Source: Chloroflexota bacterium (GTDB lineage Bacteria; Chloroflexota; Anaerolineae; Anaerolineales; Villigracilaceae). Taken from it: DNA of 32,860 nucleotides. This document shows, piece by piece, positions 6,860-14,664 of the stretch. Every line of letters begins with the position of its first letter. Position 1 is the stretch's first letter. The stretch is taken from contig JACRBJ010000037.1 of the NCBI GenBank assembly GCA_016234555.1, positions 1 to 32,860 of the forward strand. The letters are read 5' to 3'. The notes under the pieces are model-generated. The model had not been told where the DNA came from. It saw only the letters and a program-made list of their open reading frames with translations, and made no database searches. The position numbers were made by a program, and so were the translations under genes.

Positions 6860-8242
6860 TTATTCCTGAAACATTTTTCCGGGGTTCAGGATGTTTTGCG
6901 GGTCGAGCGCCCGCTTGATGTTTCGTTGGACGTCGAGCGAGATGGATCCCAGCGCTTTTTCGAGATAGGGGCGTTTCAGCACCCCGACGCCATGTTCACC
7001 TGAGAGTGTGCCCCCCAACGCGAGCGCCGCTTCGAATTCTTCGGCAACCATTTGCTCGACTTTTTTCCACTGCTCCGGGTCGCGCTTATCAAACAGGATA
7101 TTCGGATGCAGGTTGCCGTCACCCGCATGACCAAAGATCACAATCGGCAAGCCGTATTTGGCGCTGATTGCACGCACACGTTGCACCATTTCCGGGATGG
7201 CACTGCGCGGCACGGTGACATCCTCTCCAAGTTTGTTTGGTGCTTTGCGAGCCAGTGCTGGGGAAATTGAGCGACGCGCTTTCCACAGGTTGGCGCGCTC
7301 TGTCTCGCTTTGAGCGGTCTTGACCGAGTGGGCGCCGGTGTCTTGACAAATTTTTGCAGCGGCTTCGATCTCGCTTAAGACGTTTTGCTCATTCGCGCCG
7401 TCAGTCTCGATGATGAGCGAGGCTTCGACATCTGTATTCAGTCCAAGTTTCATGGCTTCTTCGATGCAGATGATGGCAGTCTGATCCATCAACTCCAGCG
7501 AGGCAGGGACAATGCCCGCGGTGAGGATGGCGTTGACCGTGCGTGAGGCGTCGTGTAGAGATGAAAATTCAGCGAGCGCCGTCTTGGCATAACGAGGCTT
7601 GGCGACCAGCCGTAACAAGGCCTCAGTGATAATCCCCAGCGTTCCTTCGGAACCGGTGAACAGCCCGTTCAGGTCGTAGCCGGTCACATCTTTGATGGGT
7701 TTGCCGCCAGTTTTCAGGATTCGCCCGTCAGCGAGAACGATGGTCAAGCCCAGCACGTAATCGCCAGTCACGCCGTATTTCAGGCATCGAGGTCCGCCCG
7801 CGTTGCAGGCAATGTTCCCGCCGATGGTCGAGTGGCGGATGCTGGAGGGGTCGGGCGGGTAGAAAAGCCCGACTTTTTCCACCGCTGCTTGCAGGTCGGC
7901 AGTGACGATACCAGCCTCGGCGCGGATGGTGGCGTTTTCGGTGTCAATCTCCAAAATGTGATTCATGCGCGTCAGGCTGATCACGATCCCGCCGCTCGTG
8001 TTTGGGATGGAACCAGCCGCCAGTCCAGACCCCATGCCACGCGCCACGATCGGCACGCGCATCTCAGCGGCCAGCTTAACTACTTCGCTGACCTGTTCAG
8101 TTGTGGCGGGTAACACTACCAGGTCAGGGCGGCTTTCGGCGAATGTGCCATCGTAACTGTACACAGCCAGGTCTTCCGGCGTGCTCAACACATAGTCCTT
8201 GCCAATGACCTTTGTCAGGCGTTCGATTAATTTTCTGTCCAT
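6860..8242 (-). CDS. GlcD-like FAD-linked 2-hydroxy-acid oxidase
   Basis: This is a flavoprotein of the glycolate oxidase GlcD / D-lactate dehydrogenase type. The FAD_binding_4 domain spans about residues 30-180 (Pro-Ala-Thr-Thr-Glu-Gln-Val, Ala-Arg-Gly-Met-Gly-Ser-Gly-Leu-Ala-Ala-Gly, Gly-Gly-Asn-Ile-Ala-Cys-Asn-Ala-Gly-Gly-Pro). The C-terminal oxidase domain has the family motifs Phe-Gly-His-Ala-Gly-Asp-Gly-Asn-Leu-His-Pro-Asn and Gly-Glu-His-Gly-Val-Gly. The frame opens at ATG 8260, directly after the glcF-like stop, but GGGAG sits five bases before the ATG at 8242 and that start matches the family. It should work with the adjacent Fe-S subunit as a membrane-associated electron-transferring oxidase. 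The substrate is probably D-lactate, glycolate or a related 2-hydroxy acid. Confidence 0.9.
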   Translation of the reverse strand: MDRKLIERLTKVIGKDYVLSTPEDLAVYSYDGTFAESRPDLVVLPATTEQVSEVVKLAAEMRVPIVARGMGSGLAAGSIPNTSGGIVISLTRMNHILEIDTENATIRAEAGIVTADLQAAVEKVGLFYPPDPSSIRHSTIGGNIACNAGGPRCLKYGVTGDYVLGLTIVLADGRILKTGGKPIKDVTGYDLNGLFTGSEGTLGIITEALLRLVAKPRYAKTALAEFSSLHDASRTVNAILTAGIVPASLELMDQTAIICIEEAMKLGLNTDVEASLIIETDGANEQNVLSEIEAAAKICQDTGAHSVKTAQSETERANLWKARRSISPALARKAPNKLGEDVTVPRSAIPEMVQRVRAISAKYGLPIVIFGHAGDGNLHPNILFDKRDPEQWKKVEQMVAEEFEAALALGGTLSGEHGVGVLKRPYLEKALGSISLDVQRNIKRALDPQNILNPGKMFQE

Positions 8243-8260
8243 AATGCTCCCGTTGTCCAT

Positions 8261-9532
8261 CTACTCTTTGTAGGCTTCATCCAACAACGTAATTGGATGC
8301 ACAACCCGCACGCCCAATCCATGCTTCTGGATGCCGGTGTTCAATTGCATCTGGCAGCCGGGACAGCCCGAAGCGACGATCTGGGCTTTTGTGTCGGCGA
8401 GATTGCCCATTTTGCGCGCCAGCACCTGAAGCGACGTTTCGTAGTGGGTGATCAGTTGACTGCCAGCTGAACCGCAGCACCAATCTGCTTCGGGCAGTTC
8501 GACGAAATCAAGCCCGTCGATGAGATTCAAAATCTCGCGCGGTTGTTTCCAAACCTTTTGCGCGCGGCGCAGGTGACACGGGTCGTGATAGGTGACCCGC
8601 GCTTCGACGCGTCCCTTCGGTTTTTCAAGCGGGATTTCGGTTAGGTACTCGCTGATATCCCGAACTTTGCTGCTGAACTTCTCAGCCCGCTCCGCCCACT
8701 CAGGGTCGTCCTTGAGATAAGCGCCGTATTCCTTTAATGTCGAGCCGCAGGTGGCGCAGTCGGTGACAATGGTCTCCAATTCAGATTTCTCGAAAACAGC
8801 GATGTTGTGTTTGGCGTGTTCACGTACCAGGTCGAGACGTCCGTAACCATGCGCGGGCATTCCACAACAAACGACTTCATTGGGCGTGGTCACTTCGCAG
8901 CCGTTGCGGCTCAACACTCGCACCGTTGCTGCGCTTTCCTCGGCAAAGAGCAGGCTTTGAGCGCAGCCGAGGAAGAAGCCGACCTTGCGTTTTGTCTCTC
9001 CCTTTGCGGGGGTGACAGTCGGCAGCACCTGGCGCAGCGGACGTTGGGGCAGGCGTGGGAGCATGGCTTCCATGTCGCGCAACTGGTTTGGCAGAACACG
9101 CATCAACCCAAGGGCATAGACCAAACGTCGAATGCCGAGATTCTGATAAATGCGAAGGGGCCAGGTCGCCGCTTCCATCCGCCACGGATGGGGGATTAGA
9201 TTCTCGAAAAGAGTCTTCTTCCAACCTGAAGGCTCTTTCTGCTCCTGCACATGGCGCATCGCCAGCGACAACTCGGCGGGTTTGATGCCGACGGGGCAAA
9301 TGTCATTGCAAGCCATGCAGGCAAAACAGCCGTACATCTGCTCGTAAAGATTGGGGCTGAGTTCGAGTTCGCCGTCCAGCCCTTTGCGAGCCAGCGCTAC
9401 ACGTCCACGGGGAGAGGAGGCTTCCTTGTAACTCTCCCGATACGTGGGGCAGACCGCAAGGCACAAGCCACAGCGGATACAGTTTAAATAATCGGTTTCA
9501 ACAGGTCTTTCCAGATCAGTGAGTGAGTTCAT
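8261..9532 (-). CDS. GlcF-like iron-sulfur (CCG-domain) subunit
   Basis: The 423-residue protein has two [4Fe-4S] ferredoxin motifs: Cys18/21/24/28-Pro and Cys69/72/75/79-Pro. Two CCG (DUF224) domains follow, with Val-Cys-Cys-Gly-Met-Pro, Asp-Pro-Cys-His-Leu, Trp-Cys-Cys-Gly-Ser-Ala-Gly and Gly-Cys-Pro-Gly-Cys. This is the layout of the GlcF subunit of glycolate oxidase and related lactate oxidation complexes, which passes electrons from the flavin to the quinone pool or another acceptor. It immediately precedes the GlcD-like gene and follows the alcohol dehydrogenase gene by 6 bp. No GlcE homologue is present, so the complex would be a two-subunit form. Confidence 0.92.
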   Translation of the reverse strand: MNSLTDLERPVETDYLNCIRCGLCLAVCPTYRESYKEASSPRGRVALARKGLDGELELSPNLYEQMYGCFACMACNDICPVGIKPAELSLAMRHVQEQKEPSGWKKTLFENLIPHPWRMEAATWPLRIYQNLGIRRLVYALGLMRVLPNQLRDMEAMLPRLPQRPLRQVLPTVTPAKGETKRKVGFFLGCAQSLLFAEESAATVRVLSRNGCEVTTPNEVVCCGMPAHGYGRLDLVREHAKHNIAVFEKSELETIVTDCATCGSTLKEYGAYLKDDPEWAERAEKFSSKVRDISEYLTEIPLEKPKGRVEARVTYHDPCHLRRAQKVWKQPREILNLIDGLDFVELPEADWCCGSAGSQLITHYETSLQVLARKMGNLADTKAQIVASGCPGCQMQLNTGIQKHGLGVRVVHPITLLDEAYKE

Positions 9533-9538
9533 AGTTTT

Positions 9539-10528
9539 CTACCATTCAGACATATCCAATAATGCTTTGATGATTCCATCCTCGTGCCGCTCGTACATCG
9601 TGAAAGCCTCCCCGGCTTCCCGAATTGGCAGGCGATGGGTTACCAACGATTCAAGTACTTTTCGATCTTCAAGGAAAACATCCAGCGCTTTCAACAGGTA
9701 TTCGTCCCACGTGGGCGTGACGCAAGCCACCAGATGCGCATTCTTGCGGAAGAAGGTTTCATACTCGATGGCATAGACGTGATGATCCGGGACGCCAAAT
9801 GCCATCACAGTTCCCTGCTGCCTAACCAAAGCCAGACAGTCGTTGAGCGTTTCCATTTGATGACCGACAGCTTCGACGCAAATATCGGGCGTGTCCCATC
9901 CCTTCGGGTTTTGACGCGCGCTGTGCAGGACTTCGATGCTGCGCATGGGAATCGTTTCGGTAACGCCCAATCTTTTTGCGGCTTCGCACCGTCCCTCAAG
10001 CGGATCGATGCCCACAATCCTTGCCGCCCCGCGTTTTTTCAGCATCCAACAAAAGAACAAACCAATCGACCCCAAACCAACCACCGCCACCGACTTGCCT
10101 TTCACATCCCCAAGTCGGTCAACGCCGTTGATTACCGTGGATAGCGGCTGAATCAGGCAGCTTGTCCCATCGTCGTTCCAGTCAGCGGGGATTTTGACGG
10201 TTTTGGCTGCCTGCACGACGAAGAACTCCGACAACCCCTGATCGCTTTCGGGAATGGCAACCACCTGGTCGCCGGGTTTGAACAAGCCCGATGAGCTTTC
10301 GATTACCTTTCCACAACATTCATGGATGGGCGCACCAACGGGCAGGGGATAAGATCGATGTCGTTTGCTGCCGGTAAAGAAGGGAATGTCGCTGCCGCAC
10401 ATCGAAACCCAACTCGGCTGGACGATAAAACGGTCCACGCCGGCAGTTTTGATGTCAGGCAAGGCTGCCTCCACCTGGGCAAAATATCGTGGTCTTACGA
10501 CATGCAATGCTTTCATCTGCTTTGTCAT
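9539..10528 (-). CDS. Zinc-dependent medium-chain alcohol/polyol dehydrogenase
   Basis: The 329-residue MDR-family protein shows the catalytic zinc Cys in Ser-Met-Cys-Gly-Ser-Asp (about residue 44) and Ile-His-Glu-Cys-Cys-Gly in the usual Gly-His-Glu position. It has a Rossmann motif, Val-Val-Gly-Leu-Gly-Ser-Ile-Gly. The four-cysteine structural-zinc loop of classical ADHs is absent, which is common in shorter sugar- or threonine-dehydrogenase relatives. It starts 4 bp after the larA stop, so the two are surely co-transcribed. It may oxidise the product or the precursor of the LarA substrate, for example a hydroxyl on a sugar acid (inference). An internal ATG four codons in is an alternative start. 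Confidence 0.85.
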   Translation of the reverse strand: MTKQMKALHVVRPRYFAQVEAALPDIKTAGVDRFIVQPSWVSMCGSDIPFFTGSKRHRSYPLPVGAPIHECCGKVIESSSGLFKPGDQVVAIPESDQGLSEFFVVQAAKTVKIPADWNDDGTSCLIQPLSTVINGVDRLGDVKGKSVAVVGLGSIGLFFCWMLKKRGAARIVGIDPLEGRCEAAKRLGVTETIPMRSIEVLHSARQNPKGWDTPDICVEAVGHQMETLNDCLALVRQQGTVMAFGVPDHHVYAIEYETFFRKNAHLVACVTPTWDEYLLKALDVFLEDRKVLESLVTHRLPIREAGEAFTMYERHEDGIIKALLDMSEW

Positions 10529-10532
10529 TGCT

Positions 10533-11831
10533 TTATTTTTGGATGACGGGCAAAGTCAGCATGGCGTGGGGGACGATCAACACGTCGCAGTCTGATCCCA
10601 GTTTGGCGGCGGCAAGCGCGATGGCTTCGTCCATGGTTGCGGCGGGAATCATTTTGCAAGCCGCCACCAGGTCCGGGCATTCGCTTCCCACAATAATCAC
10701 ATTTGACTCTTCCAATACTTTCGCCATCACAAAGGCGCGCTGCTGTCCGGGCGGATAACCGTTCTTGCGGGCGTCATCGAGGATGTACTGGACGCTCGGC
10801 GCGTCGCGCATGGCTGCCAGAAAACGCTGCTCGCCAACACCTGTGCCGGCGCCTTCCTCGCAGCGCGCAGGAATAATGAAGAAGCCACCTTTGCGAACCA
10901 CTGGAGTGGGGGCAAAGAAAAGGTAGGAAGGGGCGCGGCTTGCCTGGTAAAGGTTGGCATCCTTTGGGAAACCGACACCGCCGATTGCGATGTCATATTG
11001 ATGGGGGATGGAAACCTCATAAATGGATTTGGCGAACTTGACCAAGTCTTGAAAGGCAAGTTCGGGGTCGCCAGCGGTTACACGCAATATCTGTTTGTCG
11101 TCGTCCAGCACAACGTTCAGGATAAAACGAAGTTTGGCGCGGCGCGCAGCTTCAGTGATCGCCTCGTGGAAGGGGTTGCCTTCGATCTTTCCCAGCCGTG
11201 TATCCGGATTATCAATAAAGGCTGGGCCATGTGTGTGGGCGATGAGCGCCTCCCCTGCCGCACCAACAGCGACGGTTTTCCGTCCGCCGGAATAACCAGC
11301 ATATTGATGCGGCTCAACGATGCCGGTGGCGATCAACAGGTCAGTCTCCACTGCGGCGCGATGCAACAGGACCGGCACCCCGCCCGGCGTCACGCCCAAA
11401 TCCACCAAAGCGGCAGGGTTCTGAGGCTCGTTGTCAATGACCCGGTAACGGGCGGCGATGTCCACTCCCAGCTTGGTTACTTTTTCCTCCTGTGTGGAAG
11501 ATCGGTGCATCCCGATCCCGCAGAGCAGGGTGATATCTTCATCTTTTACACCCGCCTTTTCCAATTCCTTCAACAAGGCGGGGACCAGCAGGTGATCGGG
11601 GCTGGCGCGGGTGATGTCGGTAAACACAATGCAGACACGGTCGCCGGGTTTGGCAAGCTCGCGCAACGGCAGTGTCCCAACGGGATTGGCGAGCGCTTCC
11701 TTGATGGCACCCTCGACATTTTTCAGAGGTTTCGCCTCCTGCGAGACGGCGACTGCCACCTTCATGGTGGAAGGCAGGGAAAATTCCAAGCTGGATTTGC
11801 TGTACGGGATTTTGTAGGTCTGATTTTTCAT
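10533..11831 (-). CDS. larA: LarA-family nickel-pincer-dependent racemase/epimerase
   Basis: The 432-residue LarA homologue interconverts the configuration at C2 of a 2-hydroxy acid using the NPN cofactor. The residues known from L. plantarum lactate racemase are all present, with a shift of about one: Asp72 and Arg75 (Thr-Asp-Ile-Thr-Arg), His109, His175 (Glu-Pro-His), Lys185 (Gly-Gly-Arg-Lys, cofactor attachment) and His201. An active nickel enzyme is therefore expected. LarA homologues include racemases for lactate, malate and other acids and a D-gluconate 2-epimerase, so substrate is open. AAGGA precedes the ATG. It is first in an operon with ADH, GlcF-, GlcD- and Ldh_2-like genes. The cofactor genes larBEC are encoded 5.8 kb further on the same strand. 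Confidence 0.93.
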   Translation of the reverse strand: MKNQTYKIPYSKSSLEFSLPSTMKVAVAVSQEAKPLKNVEGAIKEALANPVGTLPLRELAKPGDRVCIVFTDITRASPDHLLVPALLKELEKAGVKDEDITLLCGIGMHRSSTQEEKVTKLGVDIAARYRVIDNEPQNPAALVDLGVTPGGVPVLLHRAAVETDLLIATGIVEPHQYAGYSGGRKTVAVGAAGEALIAHTHGPAFIDNPDTRLGKIEGNPFHEAITEAARRAKLRFILNVVLDDDKQILRVTAGDPELAFQDLVKFAKSIYEVSIPHQYDIAIGGVGFPKDANLYQASRAPSYLFFAPTPVVRKGGFFIIPARCEEGAGTGVGEQRFLAAMRDAPSVQYILDDARKNGYPPGQQRAFVMAKVLEESNVIIVGSECPDLVAACKMIPAATMDEAIALAAAKLGSDCDVLIVPHAMLTLPVIQK

Positions 11832-11900
11832 GGCTTTTTCCTTGAGGGAGTAGTTCTCTACGTTATTTTACTGCCTGCAATTGATGAATTGTTACTTTAA

Positions 11901-11935
11901 CGAGATATTGTTTTGTCTAGCGAAACAATATCTCG
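11901..11935. promoter_or_regulatory. Long perfect inverted repeat at the larA start site (putative operator)
   Basis: CGAGATATTGTTT (11901-11913) is mirrored by AAACAATATCTCG (11923-11935) around a 9-nt centre, giving 13 perfect base pairs. Allowing one mismatch extends each arm to 15. It lies just downstream of the predicted larA transcription start and 70 bp before the larA ATG. The part AGCGAAACAA (11919-11928) is identical to 1491-1500 in the SorC-family promoter. No T-run follows, so an operator or a 5' hairpin in the larA mRNA fits better than a terminator. Confidence 0.65.
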
Positions 11936-11944
11936 TCTGATGGA

Positions 11945-11973
11945 ATTTTATACCTCCCCCTTGGAAAAGTCAA
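11945..11973 (-). promoter_or_regulatory. Predicted larA operon promoter
   Basis: On the minus strand TTGACT (11973-11968) is followed after 17 bp by TAAAAT (11950-11945). Transcription would start near 11938, directly at the edge of the inverted repeat at 11901-11935. The 5' leader would be about 107 nt. Confidence 0.6.
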
Positions 11974-12042
11974 GTTACAAACATCATGGTGAATCTGTGC
12001 ATTGAAAGTGACTTCGGAGCTGGTTTCATACAATGGAAGTAG

Positions 12043-12101
12043 TTGACATCAGGCGAAATATTTGCTACAATCTATTTATCAATAAACGAAACATTGTTTC
12101 A
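12043..12101 (+). promoter_or_regulatory. Near-consensus promoter with KdgR-like operator
   Basis: TTGACA (12043-12048), 17 bp, then TACAAT (12066-12071) makes a strong sigma-70-type promoter for the cupin operon. CGAAACA-T-TGTTTCA (12087-12101) lies at about +8 to +22. It is a near-perfect palindrome with one base off the TGAAACA-N-TGTTTCA pattern, and a repressor there would block transcription. The 315-bp gap 11832-12146 holds this promoter, the larA promoter and the larA palindrome. No small gene was seen in it. Confidence 0.7.
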
Positions 12102-12146
12102 TTCTACAAGACAAAAAAATATTCACTTACTTTTGGAGAAGCATAG

Positions 12147-12506
12147 ATGAAAAAGTTACCGTTCGTCAAAGCGGCAGATGTCGAAGGTGAGTTCAGAACT
12201 CCCCCGCGTGTGTCCAAACTCCTGCTTGCGCCAAAGTTTGGGGGAGTTAACAACGTCTCGATGGGCATGAACATCACCGAGGTTGGCAGCATGATTCCGG
12301 ACCATCAGCACGATGAATCTGAAGAGGTTCTTTTCCTTATTAGTGGACGCGCAAAGATCGTGATCGAAGGCGAAGGTGAGTGGGAGATCGGTCCCGAAAC
12401 CGCCTTTTATTCCCCGCTTGGGAAGAAGCACCGTGTGGAAAACATTGGCGATGAGCCACTCAAAATCGTATGGTGTTATTGCCCACCATTGCCGGCGCAC
12501 CGTTGA
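12147..12506 (+). CDS. Small cupin-domain protein
   Basis: The 119-residue protein is a single cupin barrel. Motif 1 carries the likely metal ligands in Asp-His-Gln-His-Asp-Glu-Ser-Glu-Glu (about residues 51-59). Motif 2 has Pro-Leu-Gly-Lys-Lys-His-Arg-Val-Glu-Asn (about residues 90-99). The His-x-His...Glu...His pattern suggests a metal-binding cupin. Such small cupins act as sugar isomerases, dioxygenase-like enzymes or binding proteins, and no specific role can be assigned. The gene is the first of a three-gene unit behind an operator-controlled promoter, 46 bp before the TIM-barrel gene. Confidence 0.85.
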   Translation: MKKLPFVKAADVEGEFRTPPRVSKLLLAPKFGGVNNVSMGMNITEVGSMIPDHQHDESEEVLFLISGRAKIVIEGEGEWEIGPETAFYSPLGKKHRVENIGDEPLKIVWCYCPPLPAHR

Positions 12507-12552
12507 GATTTGTAAATCATTTTCTATAATGAAATAACATAAGGAGAGTAAT

Positions 12553-13467
12553 ATGTTCGAAGAGACCAGAAAGTATTTGAAGAAGATTGGCATGCCCGCA
12601 GGCGACGCGTTTGATATGCCGAGCTCGACACAACGTTTCCCGGATGGCGCAGCTTATCGCATCGAGAACCCGACCGTGAACACGGCAACAACCGCAGCAG
12701 CGCTGCTGGAAACGGCTGAAAAGAACGGCATTGTCATCAACCGCATTACCGAGACCTACGGTATGTTCCGTCACACAGCTGCCGAAATCAAGGAATATTG
12801 CCGCGTGTGTCATGATCATGGCGTTGAACTGATGATGTCGACCGGCCCGCGCGCCACATATGACACCGGCGCAACAGTGCTTTCGACGCAGGGCGCCCGC
12901 ATTGGCTATCGCCTGCGCGGTATGGAACAGGTCCTGCGTGGTGTGGAAGACATCAAGCGCGGTTACGATCTTGGTGTGCGCGCATTCCTCATCTACGATG
13001 AAGGCATGTTGTGGCTTGCCGGTCAGATGCGCAAGGATGGCGCCTTGCCGAAAGATATCATCTTCAAGGTATCTGCTCATCTCGGACATTGCAATCCCTG
13101 CTCCTTCAAACTTCTGGAAAGCCTGGGTGCCGACAGTATCAATCCCGTCCGCGACCTGCAGATCCCGATGATCGCCGCATTGCGACAGGCAGTAAATGTC
13201 CCGCTGGATGTGCATATGGACAACCCGCCCGGATCTGGTGGTTTTATTCGTGTTTATGAAGCGCCCGAGATCGTGCGCGTTGCGGCTCCTTTGCACTGCA
13301 AGACCGGTAATTCGGTGGTCAGCGGACACGGCGAAATGACCTCCGCAGCCGACGGTGTCAAGATGGCCGACCAGGCCACTATCGTGGTCGAGATGCTCAA
13401 CAAGTATTATCCTGAACTCAAGCAATCTCCCAAGGGCGCAAGCGACCTGCATATCCCGGCTGTCTAA
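12553..13467 (+). CDS. TIM-barrel protein of unknown function (peptidase U32-like)
   Basis: The 304-residue protein starts at an ATG with AAGGAG in front. I do not recognise a defined enzyme. The pattern of short hydrophobic strands alternating with helices fits a TIM barrel. Segments such as Leu-Gly-Ala-Asp-Ser-Ile-Asn-Pro, Pro-Leu-Asp-Val-His-Met-Asp-Asn-Pro and Ala-Pro-Glu-Ile-Val-Arg-Val-Ala-Ala-Pro recall proteins annotated as U32-peptidase-like in anaerobes. A Cys pair is visible in Gly-His-Cys-Asn-Pro-Cys-Ser. There is no signal peptide. Position between a cupin and a creatininase-family hydrolase suggests a carbohydrate or cyclitol pathway enzyme rather than a protease, but this is inference. 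Confidence 0.75.
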   Translation: MFEETRKYLKKIGMPAGDAFDMPSSTQRFPDGAAYRIENPTVNTATTAAALLETAEKNGIVINRITETYGMFRHTAAEIKEYCRVCHDHGVELMMSTGPRATYDTGATVLSTQGARIGYRLRGMEQVLRGVEDIKRGYDLGVRAFLIYDEGMLWLAGQMRKDGALPKDIIFKVSAHLGHCNPCSFKLLESLGADSINPVRDLQIPMIAALRQAVNVPLDVHMDNPPGSGGFIRVYEAPEIVRVAAPLHCKTGNSVVSGHGEMTSAADGVKMADQATIVVEMLNKYYPELKQSPKGASDLHIPAV

Positions 13468-13484
13468 TACTAAGTTATTTATGC

Positions 13485-13515
13485 CCCCCAAAGGTTTCCT
13501 GAAAACCTTTGGGGG
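13485..13515 (+). promoter_or_regulatory. Intercistronic stem-loop
   Basis: CCCCCAAAGGTTT (13485-13497) pairs perfectly with AAACCTTTGGGGG (13503-13515) around a 5-nt loop. No T-run follows on either strand. It lies between the TIM-barrel gene and the creatininase-family gene, so it more likely stabilises or processes the mRNA, or attenuates weakly, than terminates. Confidence 0.6.
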
Positions 13516-13550
13516 CTGCCTGTAAAGCTTTTAATTTAAAGGAGTGTGCC

Positions 13551-14516
13551 ATGAGTAACTGGGAACTGCCGCCAAAAGGCGGTCATCTGGAAAGCCCCAA
13601 TGGGCTTTATCTCCAGACCATGAATATGACTCAGATCAACGAGCGGCTCAAGACCAATGATTTAATCATCATTCCTGTGGGCAGCACCGAATGTCATGGC
13701 GCGGGGCAGCCGCTCGGCGAAGACACATTCCTGGTAACACGCGCAGCCGAGCAGGTTGCCATGAAGATGGGCTGCACCATCGCCCAGCCGATCTGGTACA
13801 GCTCGCACCCCCACAACCATTTGGGCATGCCAGGGACCATTGTGGTTCCCGAAGATGTCCTGCTGGCGAACATGAGAGCCATCATCACAGGGCTCTGGAA
13901 CATGGGCTTCCGCAAGCAGATCTTTGTCAACGGTCATGGTCAGGAAGAGGTTCTGCCTCTGGCAATCCAGCAATGGCAGAAAAAATACCAGCTTCCGGCG
14001 GTATTGATCACACTCCACACCTGGACGGTAATCCATGACCACATGAAGGACAAGGCACACGGCGGACCCTTCGACACGCCCTTCGCCCATGCGGATGAAG
14101 CGGAAGCCTCCTATTCGCTGGCTCTGTTCCCAGAATTCATGGACCCGAAGCTCTTCGTGGATAACAAGCCGTCGGGTTTCCTGCCCCCCGGTCACACGGA
14201 TAAAGGCGGAGATGTTTACCACGCCCCGATCAAAGGTCATGAACACGTCGGGTTGGCTGGCATCGAGGTGAAGGATTACCCGGAAGGTGTCATCGGTTCT
14301 CCTACCAAGGCTTCGGCGGACAAAGCCATGGCGGGCTTGAATGATCTCATGGATTACATGTGCAAGCTGATCGGTGACATCATGAACAGGTTCCCGGCGG
14401 GCGTTCTGCCTCCGGTGGACCAGGTCACCATGCGCAGCAAGGAAGAGGTTGAGGAGTACGTCAAGGGACCTCTGAATGGCGGCAAATCCATCTACACTCT
14501 TGCCTATCCGCCATAA
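13551..14516 (+). CDS. Creatininase-family hydrolase, IolN-like
   Basis: The 321-residue protein (from ATG 13551, with AAAGGAG seven bases before) is a creatininase-family amidohydrolase (PF02633). Metal-site motifs are visible: Pro-Val-Gly-Ser-Thr-Glu-Cys-His-Gly, Leu-Gly-Glu-Asp-Thr, Val-Asn-Gly-His-Gly-Gln-Glu and His-Ala-Asp-Glu-Ala-Glu-Ala-Ser. The N-terminal Asn-Gly-Leu-Tyr-Leu and the Glu-Asp-Thr in place of Thr-Asp resemble the group annotated as 3-dehydro-scyllo-inosose hydrolase (IolN), which opens an oxidised inositol ring in Thermotoga-type inositol breakdown. That assignment is from recall and is tentative. It is the last gene of the cupin operon and is followed by a terminator. 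Confidence 0.8.
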   Translation: MSNWELPPKGGHLESPNGLYLQTMNMTQINERLKTNDLIIIPVGSTECHGAGQPLGEDTFLVTRAAEQVAMKMGCTIAQPIWYSSHPHNHLGMPGTIVVPEDVLLANMRAIITGLWNMGFRKQIFVNGHGQEEVLPLAIQQWQKKYQLPAVLITLHTWTVIHDHMKDKAHGGPFDTPFAHADEAEASYSLALFPEFMDPKLFVDNKPSGFLPPGHTDKGGDVYHAPIKGHEHVGLAGIEVKDYPEGVIGSPTKASADKAMAGLNDLMDYMCKLIGDIMNRFPAGVLPPVDQVTMRSKEEVEEYVKGPLNGGKSIYTLAYPP

Positions 14517-14540
14517 AAAAATTAAAGTCGATGTAATGAT

Positions 14541-14594
14541 AGCCCCACTGCTTGTAGTCCTGCGGCTTTTGCCTGTCAGGCAGTGGGGCTTTTG
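14541..14594 (+). terminator. Terminator of the cupin-hydrolase operon
   Basis: AGCCCCACTGC (14541-14551) pairs with GCAGTGGGGCT (14580-14590), followed by TTTT overlapping the stem end. The 28-nt loop can itself fold further. It separates the cupin operon from the AOR operon. Confidence 0.8.
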
Positions 14595-14664
14595 GTCACT
14601 TCTTGAATATGCATTGTTTAGTTGCTGTCTAACAACAATACACTTTTAGTAAATGGAGTCAAAG

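Noticed and set aside
10998..11900. Plus-strand open frame of 300 codons opposite larA
   Set aside because: larA on the minus strand has all catalytic residues. The antisense frame is a codon-bias shadow.
12517..13491. Minus-strand open frame of 324 codons, longer than the opposite gene
   Set aside because: It is antisense to the TIM-barrel gene at 12553-13467, which has a ribosome site, operon context and family-like blocks. The antisense product has no recognisable domain.
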